Positions 9,454-18,030 of a stretch of 64,000 bases of DNA are shown in pieces (position 1 is the first letter of the stretch; the number at the start of each line of letters is the position of its first letter). The DNA is from Amycolatopsis mongoliensis (GTDB taxonomy: Bacteria; Actinomycetota; Actinomycetes; Mycobacteriales; Pseudonocardiaceae). The DNA lies in contig NZ_CP127295.1 of NCBI RefSeq assembly GCF_030285665.1, positions 10,044,001-10,108,000 on the forward strand, in the 5' to 3' direction. The notes beneath the pieces were generated by a model that saw nothing but the letters and a program-made list of their open reading frames with translations, had not been told where the DNA came from and searched no databases. The position numbers and the translations under genes were made by a program.

Positions 9454-10761
9454 CTAGCGCCGCATGAACGGCGGGACATCGACCTCGTCGTCCGACGGGT
9501 CGTCGTGCACCGGCATCGCGCGGCCGGGCAGGCTGCCCTGGGTCGCGTTGGAACCGATCGGCGAGTAGCCGCGCGAGCCGCCACCCGGCTGCGGGAGCCC
9601 GCCCGAAGACTGGTTCCCCGTGGCCGAGGGCAGCGGCGAGTGCGACCGGGGCGGCGCGACCGGGTAGCCGGAGCTGCCGGCCGACGGCACCGGGGTGGCC
9701 CCCGACGGCGGCGTGGGCGGGTGCGAGACCTGGCCGGCCGACGCCGACGCGGTGGTCCCGGACGAGCGCGAGCCGGAACCGAACGTCGACGGGTCGAGCT
9801 TCTTGTGCGTCGGCGCGCCGGCGTCGAACCCGGCCGCGATCACCGTGACGCGGACCTCGTCGCCGAGCGAGTCGTCGATGATCGTGCCGAAGATGATGTT
9901 GGCGTCCGGGTGAGCGGACTCCTGCACCAGCGACGCGGCCTCGTTGATCTCGAACAGGCCCAGGTCGGAGCCGCCGGCGATCGACAGCAGCGCACCGTGG
10001 GCGCCGTCCATCGACGCCTCCAGCAGCGGCGAGTTGATCGCCTTCTCCGCCGCCTGGATGGCCCGGCCCTCACCGCGCGCCGAGCCGATGCCCATCAGCG
10101 CGGAGCCCGCACCGGACATGACGCTCTTGACGTCGGCGAAGTCGAGGTTGATCAGGCCCGGCGTGGTGATCAGGTCGGTGATGCCCTGGACACCGGACAG
10201 CAGCACCTCGTCCGCGGAGCGGAACGCGTCCATCAGCGAGACGCCGATGTCGCCGAGCTGCAGCAGCCGGTCGTTCGGGATCACGATGAGGGTGTCGCAC
10301 TCGTTGCGCAGCGACTGGATGCCGTCCTCGGCCTGCTTGCCGCGGCGCTTGCCCTCGAAGGTGAACGGGCGGGTCACGACGCCGATGGTCAGCGCGCCCA
10401 GCTTGCGGGCGATCTGCGCCACGACCGGGGCGCCACCGGTGCCGGTGCCGCCGCCTTCACCGGCCGTCACGAACACCATGTCGGCGCCCTTGATGACCTC
10501 TTCGATCTCTTCCCGGTGGTCTTCGGCGGCCTTCTGGCCGACCTCGGGGGCGGCGCCCGCGCCGAGGCCGCGGGTCAGCTCGCGGCCGATGTCCAGCTTG
10601 ACATCGGCGTCGGACATGAGCAGTGCCTGGGCGTCGGTGTTCACCGCGATGAACTCGACACCCTTGAGGCCGACCTCGATCATGCGGTTCACGGCGTTCA
10701 CGCCGCCACCGCCGATGCCGACCACCTTGATCACCGCAAGGTAGTTGTGCGGGGGCGTCAT
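9454..10761 (-). CDS. ftsZ: Cell division GTPase FtsZ
   Basis: Tubulin homologue that forms the Z ring. Nucleotide-binding motifs are present: [17 protein letters not shown] (about 9-25) and the tubulin signature [14 protein letters not shown] (about 105). The T7 catalytic loop [11 protein letters not shown] follows. A Ser/Pro/Gly-rich linker (about 320-420) leads to the C-terminal peptide [12 protein letters not shown], which binds SepF and FtsW. 435 residues from ATG 10761. Unusually, ftsQ is not next to it but about 10.5 kb upstream. Confidence 0.98.
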   Translation of the reverse strand: MTPPHNYLAVIKVVGIGGGGVNAVNRMIEVGLKGVEFIAVNTDAQALLMSDADVKLDIGRELTRGLGAGAAPEVGQKAAEDHREEIEEVIKGADMVFVTAGEGGGTGTGGAPVVAQIARKLGALTIGVVTRPFTFEGKRRGKQAEDGIQSLRNECDTLIVIPNDRLLQLGDIGVSLMDAFRSADEVLLSGVQGITDLITTPGLINLDFADVKSVMSGAGSALMGIGSARGEGRAIQAAEKAINSPLLEASMDGAHGALLSIAGGSDLGLFEINEAASLVQESAHPDANIIFGTIIDDSLGDEVRVTVIAAGFDAGAPTHKKLDPSTFGSGSRSSGTTASASAGQVSHPPTPPSGATPVPSAGSSGYPVAPPRSHSPLPSATGNQSSGGLPQPGGGSRGYSPIGSNATQGSLPGRAMPVHDDPSDDEVDVPPFMRR

Positions 10762-10813
10762 CGAAGTCCGCCTTCCTGATCGTTGTGCCCGTACAGCCCG
10801 CCGGTGGGTGATC

Positions 10814-10851
10814 AACTCTCAACCTAAACCCCAGATTGAGAGTTATGTCAA
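10814..10851 (-). promoter_or_regulatory. ftsZ promoter overlapped by a 9-bp inverted repeat
   Basis: TTGACA (10846-10851, minus strand), a 17-base spacer and TTTAGG (10823-10828) form a good housekeeping-type promoter about 60 bases before the ftsZ ATG. AACTCTCAA (10814-10822) and its perfect complement TTGAGAGTT (10836-10844) overlap the -10 and spacer, suggesting an operator. Nothing coding is seen in the rest of 10762-11003. Confidence 0.65.
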
Positions 10852-11003
10852 CCGCCGACGTTAGGCAGGACGGTAGGCACCAGGCAGGCTCTAATCCAGT
10901 AGGCACGCCGTGTGTCGCAAAGGTGTTTTGCCACAACACGTTCGAGCGCGCAAGAGCGAGGAGCCGCGATCACCGCTCCGGCCCCGTCTGCTATGGCTCG
11001 CAA

Positions 11004-11771
11004 TCACGCCGGCGCGGGCATGCTCATCAGGACGTCCGTGGGCGCGCCGTTGGGCGATCCACCGGCCGGCTCGAGGCTCACCGCGAGCGTGTCGACGCTG
11101 CCCACGCCGTCGGCCACGACCAGGCCACCGTCGTCGGCGGCGGCGATCACCCCGGCCGAGCGCGGCGCGGCGGAGCCGGTGATCAGCCAGGCCTCGTACA
11201 CCTTCCCGCCCGGCTGCGCCGGCAGCCCCGCGTCCATCACCATCACGCGGTTCAGGGACTTCGACAGGATGACCGTCACGCCGCCGCCGGTGGGCGCCTC
11301 GCCGTGCGCCGTCTTCGCGTCGGGGGCGGCGAGCAGCGCCGCCACCGGCTCGTACCGCTGCTTCGCCTGGTCGAGCCGGGTCTGCGCGGTCTGCAGCTCC
11401 TGCTGCTGGGTCAGCGCGATCCCGCCGAACACGCCGCCCGCGGCGAGCCCGACGACGGCGGCCGCGGCCGCCACGACGACCGCCCAGCGCGGCGCCCGCG
11501 CCGAGCGCCGGTGCCGTTCGGCGACGGGCCGCGTCCGCGGCGGCAGCTGGCGGGTGGCGTGCATGGCGGCCAGGACGCGGTCCTTGAACTCCGGCGACGG
11601 CTCCTCGGCCATCGCCGCGCCCAGCCGCGCCGCGGTCGCGCGCAGTTCGGCGACCTCCTGCGCGCACGACTCGCACTGCTCGAGGTGACGGCTGAACTCC
11701 GCCCGCTCGAGGTCGGACACCGCGTCGAGCGCGAACGCGCCCGCCAGGGTGTGCATCTCCGGTGTGCTCAC
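11004..11771 (-). CDS. rskA: Anti-sigma-K factor RskA
   Basis: Membrane anti-sigma factor that holds SigK inactive until regulated proteolysis. The zinc-binding ZAS motif is H29-x3-C33-x2-C36. A single transmembrane helix (about 105-130, WAVVVAAAAAVVGLAAGG) is followed by an extracytoplasmic RskA domain. 255 residues from a GTG at 11771 that overlaps the sigK stop (GTGA), so the pair is translationally coupled at near-equal dosage. Confidence 0.93.
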   Translation of the reverse strand: MSTPEMHTLAGAFALDAVSDLERAEFSRHLEQCESCAQEVAELRATAARLGAAMAEEPSPEFKDRVLAAMHATRQLPPRTRPVAERHRRSARAPRWAVVVAAAAAVVGLAAGGVFGGIALTQQQELQTAQTRLDQAKQRYEPVAALLAAPDAKTAHGEAPTGGGVTVILSKSLNRVMVMDAGLPAQPGGKVYEAWLITGSAAPRSAGVIAAADDGGLVVADGVGSVDTLAVSLEPAGGSPNGAPTDVLMSMPAPA

Positions 11772-12373
11772 GCAGTCACCCCCAGGCAGTCCCGCAGGCG
11801 GATCAGCCCGTCCCGCAGCCGCGTCTTGATGGTTCCTTGCGGCGTCGACAGCACTTCGGCCACCTCGCGATACGTATAGCCCTGGTAGTAGGCGAGCAGC
11901 ACCGACTCGCGCTGCAGATCGGTCAGGAAGGACAGGCACCGGCGCACCTGGGAGCGTTCGAGCCGCGCGGTGACGGACTCGGCGACCTCGTCGAACGGCC
12001 GGCCGCGGGCGGCTTCGAAGGTCGCCTTCTGCTCCCGCTCGGTGCTGGCGCGCGCCGAGCGGACCCGGTCGACCGCCCGGCGGTGCGCCAGGGTCATCGC
12101 CCAGTTCAGCGCCGAGCCCTTGTCCGGCGAGTACCGCGTCGCGGTGCGCCAGAGTTCGACGAGCACCTCCTGGGCGACCTCTTCGGACTGCGCCGTGTCG
12201 CGCACGATCCGCCGCACCAGCCCGAAGATCGGCCCGGCGAGCTGGTCGTAGAGCAGCTCGAAGGCCCGCTCGTCGCCCTTCGCGACGCGCACCATCAGCT
12301 CCTCGGCGGTGGGCGCGGCCGGGGGGTCGGAGGGCACCGGCGTCACGGGGCGCGGGCGGGCCGGCTCATCCAT
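11768..12373 (-). CDS. sigK: ECF sigma factor SigK
   Basis: 201-residue ECF sigma factor. Region 2 (about 25-95) includes ELLYDQLAGPIFGLVRRIV and YSPDKGSALNWAMTLAHRRAVDRVR. Region 4 (about 135-195) has QRESVLLAYYQGYTYREVAEVL and TPQGTIKTRL. It lies between DUF1365 (8-bp overlap) and rskA (4-bp overlap). The gene set FAD oxidoreductase, DUF1365, cyclopropane synthase and DUF1295 matches the sigK locus of Mycobacterium, which fixes the assignment. Probably autoregulated, since it shares the transcript starting at the promoter near 14370. Confidence 0.93.
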   Translation of the reverse strand: MDEPARPRPVTPVPSDPPAAPTAEELMVRVAKGDERAFELLYDQLAGPIFGLVRRIVRDTAQSEEVAQEVLVELWRTATRYSPDKGSALNWAMTLAHRRAVDRVRSARASTEREQKATFEAARGRPFDEVAESVTARLERSQVRRCLSFLTDLQRESVLLAYYQGYTYREVAEVLSTPQGTIKTRLRDGLIRLRDCLGVTA

Positions 12374-13097
12374 GCAGCTGTCCTCCGGCGTTCTGCGGGG
12401 TGCGGGGCACGACCGCGGCCTTCCGCAGCCACAACGCGACGCCGTGGCGGCGGATCAGCGCGGACACCCGCTGCGGGAGCAGCGGCCGGGCCAGGACGAG
12501 CCGGGCCAGCCACCGCGGGTTCACCGGGCGGCGAACTCCCCGCAGCGTAGCGACCAACGGCGTCGAACTCCCGCGGCGCAACGCCACGGTGAGGTCGAGC
12601 AACGCTTCCGGATGGGGCAGGCGCATCCGGTACTCGCCGTCCATCTCCTGGAACGGCGAGACGTAGAACTCCTTGCCCACTCGGACGCGGCCGGCCTCGT
12701 CGGGGTGCAGCAGGTAGGCGTGCCGGCCGCCGTAGGTGTTGTGCACCTCGGCGACGACGCAGGCGAGCCGGCCCTCGGGATCGTGGCACCAGTAGACGCT
12801 GATCGGGTTGAACACGTACCCGAGCACGCGCGCGGCGGCCAGCATGACGACCTTCCCGCCACGCAGGTCGACGTCGCGCTCGGCCAGCCACGCGTCCAGC
12901 TTCTCCCGGATCCCGCGCGGGTCGCCCGCAGCGAAGTGGTCCCGGCTGTCGAACCGGGCGAACGGCTGCAGCCACGCCGGCAGCCGCGGCGGCGCGTCCA
13001 GGTCCACCAGCCACAGGTACACGCGGTGCGCGAAGGAGTGCGGCGGGTCGATCCGCCGCACGTGCGCGACCGTGGCGTCGTAGAGCGCGTTCGTCAC
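12366..13097 (-). CDS. DUF1365 protein of the sigK operon
   Basis: 243 residues, GTG start overlapping the stop of the FAD oxidoreductase (GTGA). Conserved DUF1365 segments include ALYDATVAHVRR, HRVYLWLVDLD, VFNPISVYWC and EVHNTYGGRHAYLL, with FYVSPFQEMDGEYRMRL later. The biochemical role is not established. It always travels with an FAD amine oxidase and a cyclopropane synthase-like methyltransferase, so lipid modification is a reasonable inference. Confidence 0.9.
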   Translation of the reverse strand: MTNALYDATVAHVRRIDPPHSFAHRVYLWLVDLDAPPRLPAWLQPFARFDSRDHFAAGDPRGIREKLDAWLAERDVDLRGGKVVMLAAARVLGYVFNPISVYWCHDPEGRLACVVAEVHNTYGGRHAYLLHPDEAGRVRVGKEFYVSPFQEMDGEYRMRLPHPEALLDLTVALRRGSSTPLVATLRGVRRPVNPRWLARLVLARPLLPQRVSALIRRHGVALWLRKAAVVPRTPQNAGGQLHG

Positions 13098-14362
13098 CAG
13101 GTCACTCCGAGGCTCTCGGCGGCGCGGGCGCCCGACGAGCAGCCGTCCTCGTGGAAGCCCCAGCCGTGGTAGGCACCGGCGTAGGCGACGACGCCGTCGT
13201 TGAGCTCGGGCAGCCGTCGTTGCGCCGCAACGGATTCCGGCGTGTAGACCGGGTGCTCGTAGTGCATCTTGGCGACCAGCGCCTCCTTGCCGGTGCCCTC
13301 GCCCGGGTTGAGCGTGACGACGTAGCCGGTCGGCTCGTCCAGCCGCATCAGGCGGTTCATGTCGTAGCTGACCTGGACCGCGCCGGTCGGGGCGCCGCAC
13401 ACGGGAGCCCGGTAGTTCCAGCCCGCGCGGGCGTCGGCCAGCGACGGCAGCACGCTCGTGTCGGTGTGCAGCCAGGCCTCGTTGGCCGAGTAGCGGAAGG
13501 CGCCGAGCACCTCGCGTTCGGCGCCGGTCGGGTTGGCCAGCAGGGCCAGCGCCTGGTCGGCGTGCGTGGCGATGACGACCTTGTCGACGCGGTGCGGGGT
13601 GTCGGCGTCGTCGCGGATTTCGACGCCGCCACCCGTCCGCAGCACCGACCGCACCGGCGTGGACAGGTGCACCGCGGTGAGCTGCTTGGCCGCGCGTTCG
13701 ACGTATTCGCGGGACCCGCCGACGACGGTCCGCCAGGACGGCGAGTTCTTCACCGAGAGCATGCCGTGGTTGCGGAGGAACTCGAACAGGTACCGCGCCG
13801 GGTAGCGCAGCGTGTCGCTGCGGTCCGCCGACCAGACCGTCGAGACCAGCGGCAGCATGAAGTGGTCGACGAAGTAGCGGGTGTAGCCGCCGATGGCGAG
13901 GAACGCGCCGAGCGTGACGTCGCCGGCGTCGTTCGCCGCCAGCAGCCGCTTCGCGTGCCGGTGGAACTTCTTGACCTCGGCCAGCATCCGCAGGTAGCGG
14001 GCGCGGACGAGGTTGCCGCGCTGGGCGAACAGCCCGGGCAGCCCCTTCGCGCCGGCGTACTGCAGGCCGCAGCCGTCGCACCGGATGCTCATCGACATCT
14101 CGGTGTCGCGGGTGTGCACGCCGAGCTCCCCGAACAGCTTCAGCAGCGTCGGGTAGGTGCGCTCGTTGTGGACGATGAAGCCCGAGTCCACGCCGATGGT
14201 GCCGCCGTGGGCGCTGGGCACGTCGTGGGTGTGCGCGTGGCCGCCGAGCCGGTCGTCGGACTCGAACAGCAGGACCTCGTGCTTGCGTTGCAGCAGGTAT
14301 GCCGCCGTCAGCCCGGCCACCCCGCTGCCGATGACGGCGATGCGTTCTCCCGTGATCTCCAC
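13094..14362 (-). CDS. FAD-dependent amine oxidase-like protein
   Basis: 422 residues. An N-terminal Rossmann motif, IAVIGSGVAGLTAAYLLQR with ESDDRLGGHAHT, binds FAD. The rest matches the flavin amine oxidase fold, ending GVVAYAGAYHGWGFHEDGCSSGARAAESL, where the FAD domain closes. It is the first gene of the sigK operon. The GTG at 14362 lies about 7 bases from the -10 element and has no ribosome-binding site, so a leaderless message is expected. Likely acts on fatty acyl chains together with the divergent methyltransferase. Confidence 0.9.
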   Translation of the reverse strand: MEITGERIAVIGSGVAGLTAAYLLQRKHEVLLFESDDRLGGHAHTHDVPSAHGGTIGVDSGFIVHNERTYPTLLKLFGELGVHTRDTEMSMSIRCDGCGLQYAGAKGLPGLFAQRGNLVRARYLRMLAEVKKFHRHAKRLLAANDAGDVTLGAFLAIGGYTRYFVDHFMLPLVSTVWSADRSDTLRYPARYLFEFLRNHGMLSVKNSPSWRTVVGGSREYVERAAKQLTAVHLSTPVRSVLRTGGGVEIRDDADTPHRVDKVVIATHADQALALLANPTGAEREVLGAFRYSANEAWLHTDTSVLPSLADARAGWNYRAPVCGAPTGAVQVSYDMNRLMRLDEPTGYVVTLNPGEGTGKEALVAKMHYEHPVYTPESVAAQRRLPELNDGVVAYAGAYHGWGFHEDGCSSGARAAESLGVTW

Positions 14363-14368
14363 ACCGGT

Positions 14369-14438
14369 ACTTCGCCGCCGGGCCGCAGGTGGATTGGAGG
14401 GAGCCGGCACCAATCCACGACGCGGGAGAGAGCGAATC
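14369..14438. promoter_or_regulatory. Divergent, mirror-image SigK-type promoters
   Basis: Plus strand: CCAATCC (14410-14416), 16 bases, CGAATC (14433-14438). Minus strand: CCAATCC (complement of 14391-14397), 16 bases, CGAAGT (complement of 14369-14374). The two -35 boxes form an 8-bp perfect inverted repeat (14390-14397 and 14410-14417). This agrees with the published mycobacterial SigK pattern (CCATCC, about 17 bases, CCGAAT) as I recall it. Both -10 boxes end 6-7 bases before their start codons, implying leaderless mRNAs. Confidence 0.72.
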
Positions 14439-14444
14439 CCGGAC

Positions 14445-15716
14445 ATGCCGAACAGCACCGCGCACCGCCTCGCCTCGTTCGCCGAAAAGCTCCTCGGCGG
14501 GCAGCTCCCCGTCGGCCTCCGAACCTGGGACGGAACCCGCGCCGGCCCAGTGGACGCGCCCACGGTGGTGCTGCGCAACCGCCGCGCCCTGCGCCGCCTG
14601 CTCTTCGCGCCGGGTGAGCTGGGTCTCGCCCGCGCCTACGTCACTGGTGACCTGGACGTCGAGGGCGACCTCGCCGACGGCTTCCGCCGGATCTGGTCCC
14701 TCACCCGCGCGGGTGAGCTCAAGCGGGTGAAGCTGGGCCCGCGGGAGTGGGCCGAGGCCGCCAAGCTCGCCGGTTCGCTCGGCGTCTTCGGACTCCCGCC
14801 CAAGCCGCCCGCCGAAGAGGCCCGGCTCTCGGGCAAGCTGCACAGCCTGCGGCGCGACAAGTCCGCCATCGCCCACCACTACGACCTCAGCAACGCCTTC
14901 TACCAGCTGCTGCTGGACGACTCGATGGCCTACTCCAGCGCGTACTTCACCTCCGACGAGCCGGGCTACGGCCTCGAACAGGCCCAGCACGACAAGCTGG
15001 AGCTGATCTGCCGCAAGCTGGGGCTGCGCCCGGGCATGCGACTGCTCGACATCGGCTGCGGCTGGGGTTCGCTGCTGGTCCACGCGGCCAAGCACCACGG
15101 CGTGCACGCCGTCGGCATCACGCTCTCGGCCGAGCAGCTGCAGCACATCCGCGGCCGGCTCGCCCAGCACGACCTCGAAGACCGCGTCGAGGTCCGCCGC
15201 CAGGACTACCGGGAGCTGCCCGACGCGCCGTTCGACGCCGTCGCGTCGATCGAGATGGGCGAACACGTCGGCGAAGTCAACTACCCCACCTACGCCGCGA
15301 CGCTGCATCGCATGGTGAAGCCCGGCGGGCGCGTGCTCATCCAGCAGATGTCCCGCGGGAACGTCGCTCCCGGCGGCGGCGCGTTCATCGAGCGCTACAT
15401 CGCGCCCGACATGACGATGCGGCCGGTGGGCCGGACGGTCGACCACCTCGAGGCGGCCGGGCTCGAGGTCCGGGACGTGCACGCGATGCGCGAGCACTAC
15501 GTCTGGACGGTCCGGGCCTGGGCCGCCACCCTGGAGCAGAACTGGGCCGACGTCGTCGCGCTGATCGGCGAGACGGGCGCGCGGGTCTGGCGGCTCTACC
15601 TGGTGGGCGGGGCACTGGCGTTCGAGGAGAACCGGATGGGCGTGGACCAGATCCTGAGCGTGCGACCGCACGCCGACGGCACGAGCGGCATGCCCGCGAC
15701 GAGGGAGTGGCTCTGA
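14445..15716 (+). CDS. Cyclopropane-fatty-acyl-phospholipid synthase-like methyltransferase
   Basis: SAM-dependent enzyme expected to methylate or cyclopropanate unsaturated acyl chains in membrane lipids. 423 residues. An N-terminal lipid-binding part leads to HYDLSNAFYQLLLDDSMAYSSAYF, the family signature. The SAM motif is LLDIGCGWGSLL (about 195), and EMGEHVGEVNYPTY is in the active-site region. Equivalent to ufaA1 of the mycobacterial sigK locus. The ATG at 14445 has no ribosome-binding site and sits 6 bases after a SigK-type -10. Confidence 0.93.
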   Translation: MPNSTAHRLASFAEKLLGGQLPVGLRTWDGTRAGPVDAPTVVLRNRRALRRLLFAPGELGLARAYVTGDLDVEGDLADGFRRIWSLTRAGELKRVKLGPREWAEAAKLAGSLGVFGLPPKPPAEEARLSGKLHSLRRDKSAIAHHYDLSNAFYQLLLDDSMAYSSAYFTSDEPGYGLEQAQHDKLELICRKLGLRPGMRLLDIGCGWGSLLVHAAKHHGVHAVGITLSAEQLQHIRGRLAQHDLEDRVEVRRQDYRELPDAPFDAVASIEMGEHVGEVNYPTYAATLHRMVKPGGRVLIQQMSRGNVAPGGGAFIERYIAPDMTMRPVGRTVDHLEAAGLEVRDVHAMREHYVWTVRAWAATLEQNWADVVALIGETGARVWRLYLVGGALAFEENRMGVDQILSVRPHADGTSGMPATREWL

Positions 15717-16486
15717 TGTCCCTCGGCGGCACGCTGCTGGTCACCGCCGCCGTCACGGTCGTGGCGGTCGTGGTGACCTTCGGGATCGCGCGGGCGCGCA
15801 AGCGGTACGACACGATCGACACGTTCTGGGGGCTCGGCTTCGCGATCGTCGCGGTCACCGCGTTCCCGTTCGGCGACGGGCCCCTGGCGCTGCGGCTGGT
15901 GGTCACCGCGCTGACCGTCGTCTGGGGTGTCCGGCTTTCGCTGCACCTGCACCTGCGCAACCACAAGCTGCCGGAGGACCCGCGGTACGCGCGGATGGCT
16001 TCGGGGCCGCTGCGGATGTTCGTGCGCGTGTACCTGTTCCAGGGCGTGGTGCTGTACTTCGTGTCGCTGCCGGTGCAGTTCGCGATGTACGGCACCGGGT
16101 TCGGGGTGCTCGGCTGGCTCGGCGTCGCGGTGTGGCTGCTCGGGTTCGCGTTCGAGACGGTCGGCGACGACCAGCTGCGCCGGTTCAAGGCCGCCCCCTC
16201 GAACAAGGGCAAGGTGCTCGACACGGGGTTGTGGCGCTACACGCGGCATCCGAACTACTTCGGCGACGCGTGCGTGTGGTGGGGCCTCTACCTGCTGGCC
16301 TGCTCCACGTGGCCGGGCGCCGCGACGATCCTCTCGCCCGTCGCCATGACCTTCACCCTCGCTCGCGGCACCGGGAAACCGATGCTGGAGAAGGGAATGG
16401 CGAAGACCCGCCCCGCCTACGCGCACTACGTCGAGCGGACGAGCGGCTTCTTCCCGTTGCCACCCAGGAAGGTCACTCCCCGGTGA
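15716..16486 (+). CDS. DUF1295 / steroid 5-alpha-reductase-like membrane protein
   Basis: 256 residues with about six hydrophobic segments. The C-terminal signature TGLWRYTRHPNYFGDACVWWGLYL is typical of DUF1295 and related reductases and methyltransferases. ATG overlaps the upstream stop (TGATG), so it is co-translated with the cyclopropane synthase-like enzyme and probably works on the same lipid substrate. Its last 14 bases overlap the convergent DUF664 gene. Confidence 0.9.
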   Translation: MSLGGTLLVTAAVTVVAVVVTFGIARARKRYDTIDTFWGLGFAIVAVTAFPFGDGPLALRLVVTALTVVWGVRLSLHLHLRNHKLPEDPRYARMASGPLRMFVRVYLFQGVVLYFVSLPVQFAMYGTGFGVLGWLGVAVWLLGFAFETVGDDQLRRFKAAPSNKGKVLDTGLWRYTRHPNYFGDACVWWGLYLLACSTWPGAATILSPVAMTFTLARGTGKPMLEKGMAKTRPAYAHYVERTSGFFPLPPRKVTPR

Positions 16487-16979
16487 GGCCGTCGGCCAGC
16501 TCGCGCAGGACGTCGAGGTGGCCGACGTGCCGGGCGGTCTCCTCGATCATGTGCGTGACGACCCAGCGGACGTTGAAGGTCTCGCCCTTGTGCGTCACTT
16601 CGTCGTCCAGGCCGTGCTTCGCGACGATCTCGCGGCTGCGGGCGCACTGCTTTTCGTAGCCGGCGAGCAGCTGCGCGAGTGTCGTCTCGGGTGGGACCCG
16701 GAACTCCGCGTCCGGGTCCTGCTCGAGCTTCTCCTCCCAGGTGTCCTCCTCGCCGCCGACGACCACGGCGAACCAGAACCACTCGTTCAGCGTGAGGTGG
16801 GCGAGCAGGCCGGCGATGGTGGTCAGCTCGCTGGGCAGGTGGACTTGGCGGGCCTGCGCTTCGGTGAGCCCTTGGCTCTTCCACGCGGCGGTGGCGCGGT
16901 GGTAGTCGAGCAGGCTCGTGAGGATCTCGCGCTCGCCGCCGGTGAGCGGGACCTTCGGGCGCTGCGGTCGTTCGGTCAT
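16473..16979 (-). CDS. DinB-like DUF664 protein
   Basis: 168 residues of the DinB/YfiT four-helix fold. Metal-type histidines fit the pattern: HRATAAW, LLAHLTLNEWFWF and the C-terminal THMIEETARHVGHLDVLREL. Actinobacterial members of this superfamily include mycothiol-dependent enzymes, so a thiol-transfer role is possible but not shown. ATG at 16979 chosen; an upstream start would extend into the control region shared with the MarR-type gene. Confidence 0.85.
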   Translation of the reverse strand: MTERPQRPKVPLTGGEREILTSLLDYHRATAAWKSQGLTEAQARQVHLPSELTTIAGLLAHLTLNEWFWFAVVVGGEEDTWEEKLEQDPDAEFRVPPETTLAQLLAGYEKQCARSREIVAKHGLDDEVTHKGETFNVRWVVTHMIEETARHVGHLDVLRELADGLTGE

Positions 16980-17021
16980 GCCCGGCACTGTGCCAGAGGG
17001 GTCCGACAGAAATACCTTGCG

Positions 17022-17036
17022 CACAATGTAATCGTG
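17022..17036. promoter_or_regulatory. Possible OhrR operator
   Basis: CACAAT, three bases, ATCGTG form an imperfect inverted repeat (5 of 6 positions) 17 bases before the MarR-type GTG and between divergent genes. It resembles the AT-rich dyads bound by OhrR proteins. Weak evidence, based on position and symmetry only. Confidence 0.35.
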
Positions 17037-17052
17037 GGCTAGGTTTATCGGC

Positions 17053-17511
17053 GTGCCGGATGAGTTCCTCTTGGACGAGCAAGCCTGCTTCGCGCTCTAC
17101 GCGGCGTCGCGCGCGGTGACGGACACCTACCGTCCCCTGCTCGGCGAGCTGGGGCTCACCTACCCGCAGTACCTGGTGCTGCTGGTGCTGTGGGAGTCCG
17201 ACGCCCGGCCGGTCAAGGAGATCGGCGAGGCGCTGCACCTGGACTACGGCACGCTTTCCCCGCTGCTCAAGCGACTCGAGGCCAACGGGCTGGTGACGCG
17301 GGCGCGACTGCCCGAGGACGAACGCACCGTGGTGATCAGCCTGACCGAGGAGGGCCGGGCGGTGCGCACGCGCGCCGCGGGCGTCCCTTCGGCGATCGGC
17401 TGCGCACTGGGCCTCGACGACACCGAGCGGCGGCAGCTGATCGACACCCTGCGGCGGCTGACGGCGTCGGCCGCCGCCTACTCACCTGGAGGCTCTGATG
17501 CCCAGCCGTGA
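17053..17511 (+). CDS. MarR/OhrR-type peroxide-sensing regulator
   Basis: 152 residues. The N-terminal LLDEQACFALYAASR carries the reactive Cys12 typical of OhrR. The winged helix contains LGLTYPQYLVLLVLWE, VKEIGEALHLDYGTLSPLLKRLEANGLV and RLPEDERTVVISLTEEG. A second Cys near 116 would fit the two-Cys class. It overlaps the following OsmC gene by 14 bp, so it probably represses its own operon until oxidised by an organic hydroperoxide. Confidence 0.9.
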   Translation: MPDEFLLDEQACFALYAASRAVTDTYRPLLGELGLTYPQYLVLLVLWESDARPVKEIGEALHLDYGTLSPLLKRLEANGLVTRARLPEDERTVVISLTEEGRAVRTRAAGVPSAIGCALGLDDTERRQLIDTLRRLTASAAAYSPGGSDAQP

Positions 17512-17932
17512 CGCGACCACCCACTGGGTCGGCGGACTGCAGAACGGGAAGGGCGAGGTGACGCTGGACTCGTCCAACGCCGGCACGTTCTCCGTCTCGT
17601 TCCCGACCCGCGCGGGCAACCCGGACGGCCAGACGAGCCCCGAAGAGCTCATCGCGGCGGCGCACTCGTCGTGCCTGGCGATGAACCTGTCGGGGGTGCT
17701 GGAGGCCCAGAAGCTGACGGCGGACTCGATCGACGTCAGCGCGGAGGTCACCCTCGGCCCGGCCGCCGGGGGCGGCTTCGAGATCAGCGGCATCGCGATC
17801 ACGCTGCGCGCGTCCATCGAGGGCGTGACGGCGGAGCAGTTCGCGGAGTACGCCGAGACGGCGGAGAAGACGTGCCCGGTCTCGAAGGCCCTGGCCGGCA
17901 CGACGATCACGTTGGACGCCGCGCTCAGCTGA
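17498..17932 (+). CDS. OsmC/Ohr-family organic hydroperoxide reductase
   Basis: 144 residues. Both peroxidatic cysteines are present: C59 in IAAAHSSCLAMNL and a second in AEKTCPVSKALAG. AAHSSC rather than AGYAAC points to the OsmC subgroup. Detoxifies organic and lipid hydroperoxides in the cytoplasm. Co-translated with the upstream OhrR-type regulator. A large hairpin repeat follows. Confidence 0.92.
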   Translation: MPSRDATTHWVGGLQNGKGEVTLDSSNAGTFSVSFPTRAGNPDGQTSPEELIAAAHSSCLAMNLSGVLEAQKLTADSIDVSAEVTLGPAAGGGFEISGIAITLRASIEGVTAEQFAEYAETAEKTCPVSKALAGTTITLDAALS

Positions 17933-17945
17933 GCTTTGGCCCGAA

Positions 17946-18030
17946 GCGCCCCAATGTGGCGTTCGGTGCGTCAGACGCACCGAACGCCACATTGGGTGCG
18001 CCTGACGCAACCAACGCCACATTGGGGCGC
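17946..18030. repeat. Palindromic intergenic repeat (family B), bidirectional terminator
   Basis: Three copies of a CCCAATGTGGCGTT-type element. Copies 1 and 2 form a perfect 23-bp inverted repeat (17950-17972 with 17974-17996) with a 1-base centre. Copies 1 and 3 also pair perfectly over 18 bp (17946-17963 with 18013-18030). It fills the space between two convergent genes and reaches the stop codon of the CGNR gene. Confidence 0.85.

Noticed and set aside
12366..15671. 1101-codon minus frame spanning the sigK locus
   Set aside because: Only its last part (DUF1365) is real; the rest is antisense to the cyclopropane synthase-like gene or out of frame with the FAD oxidoreductase.
16473..16979. 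DNA polymerase IV, because DUF664 belongs to the DinB superfamily
   Set aside because: The name refers to the four-helix DinB/YfiT fold; the actual DNA polymerase IV is at 46365-47579.
17498..17932. Ohr rather than OsmC
   Set aside because: The first active-site segment reads AAHSSC, closer to OsmC than to the AGYAAC of Ohr, although the OhrR-type neighbour fits either.
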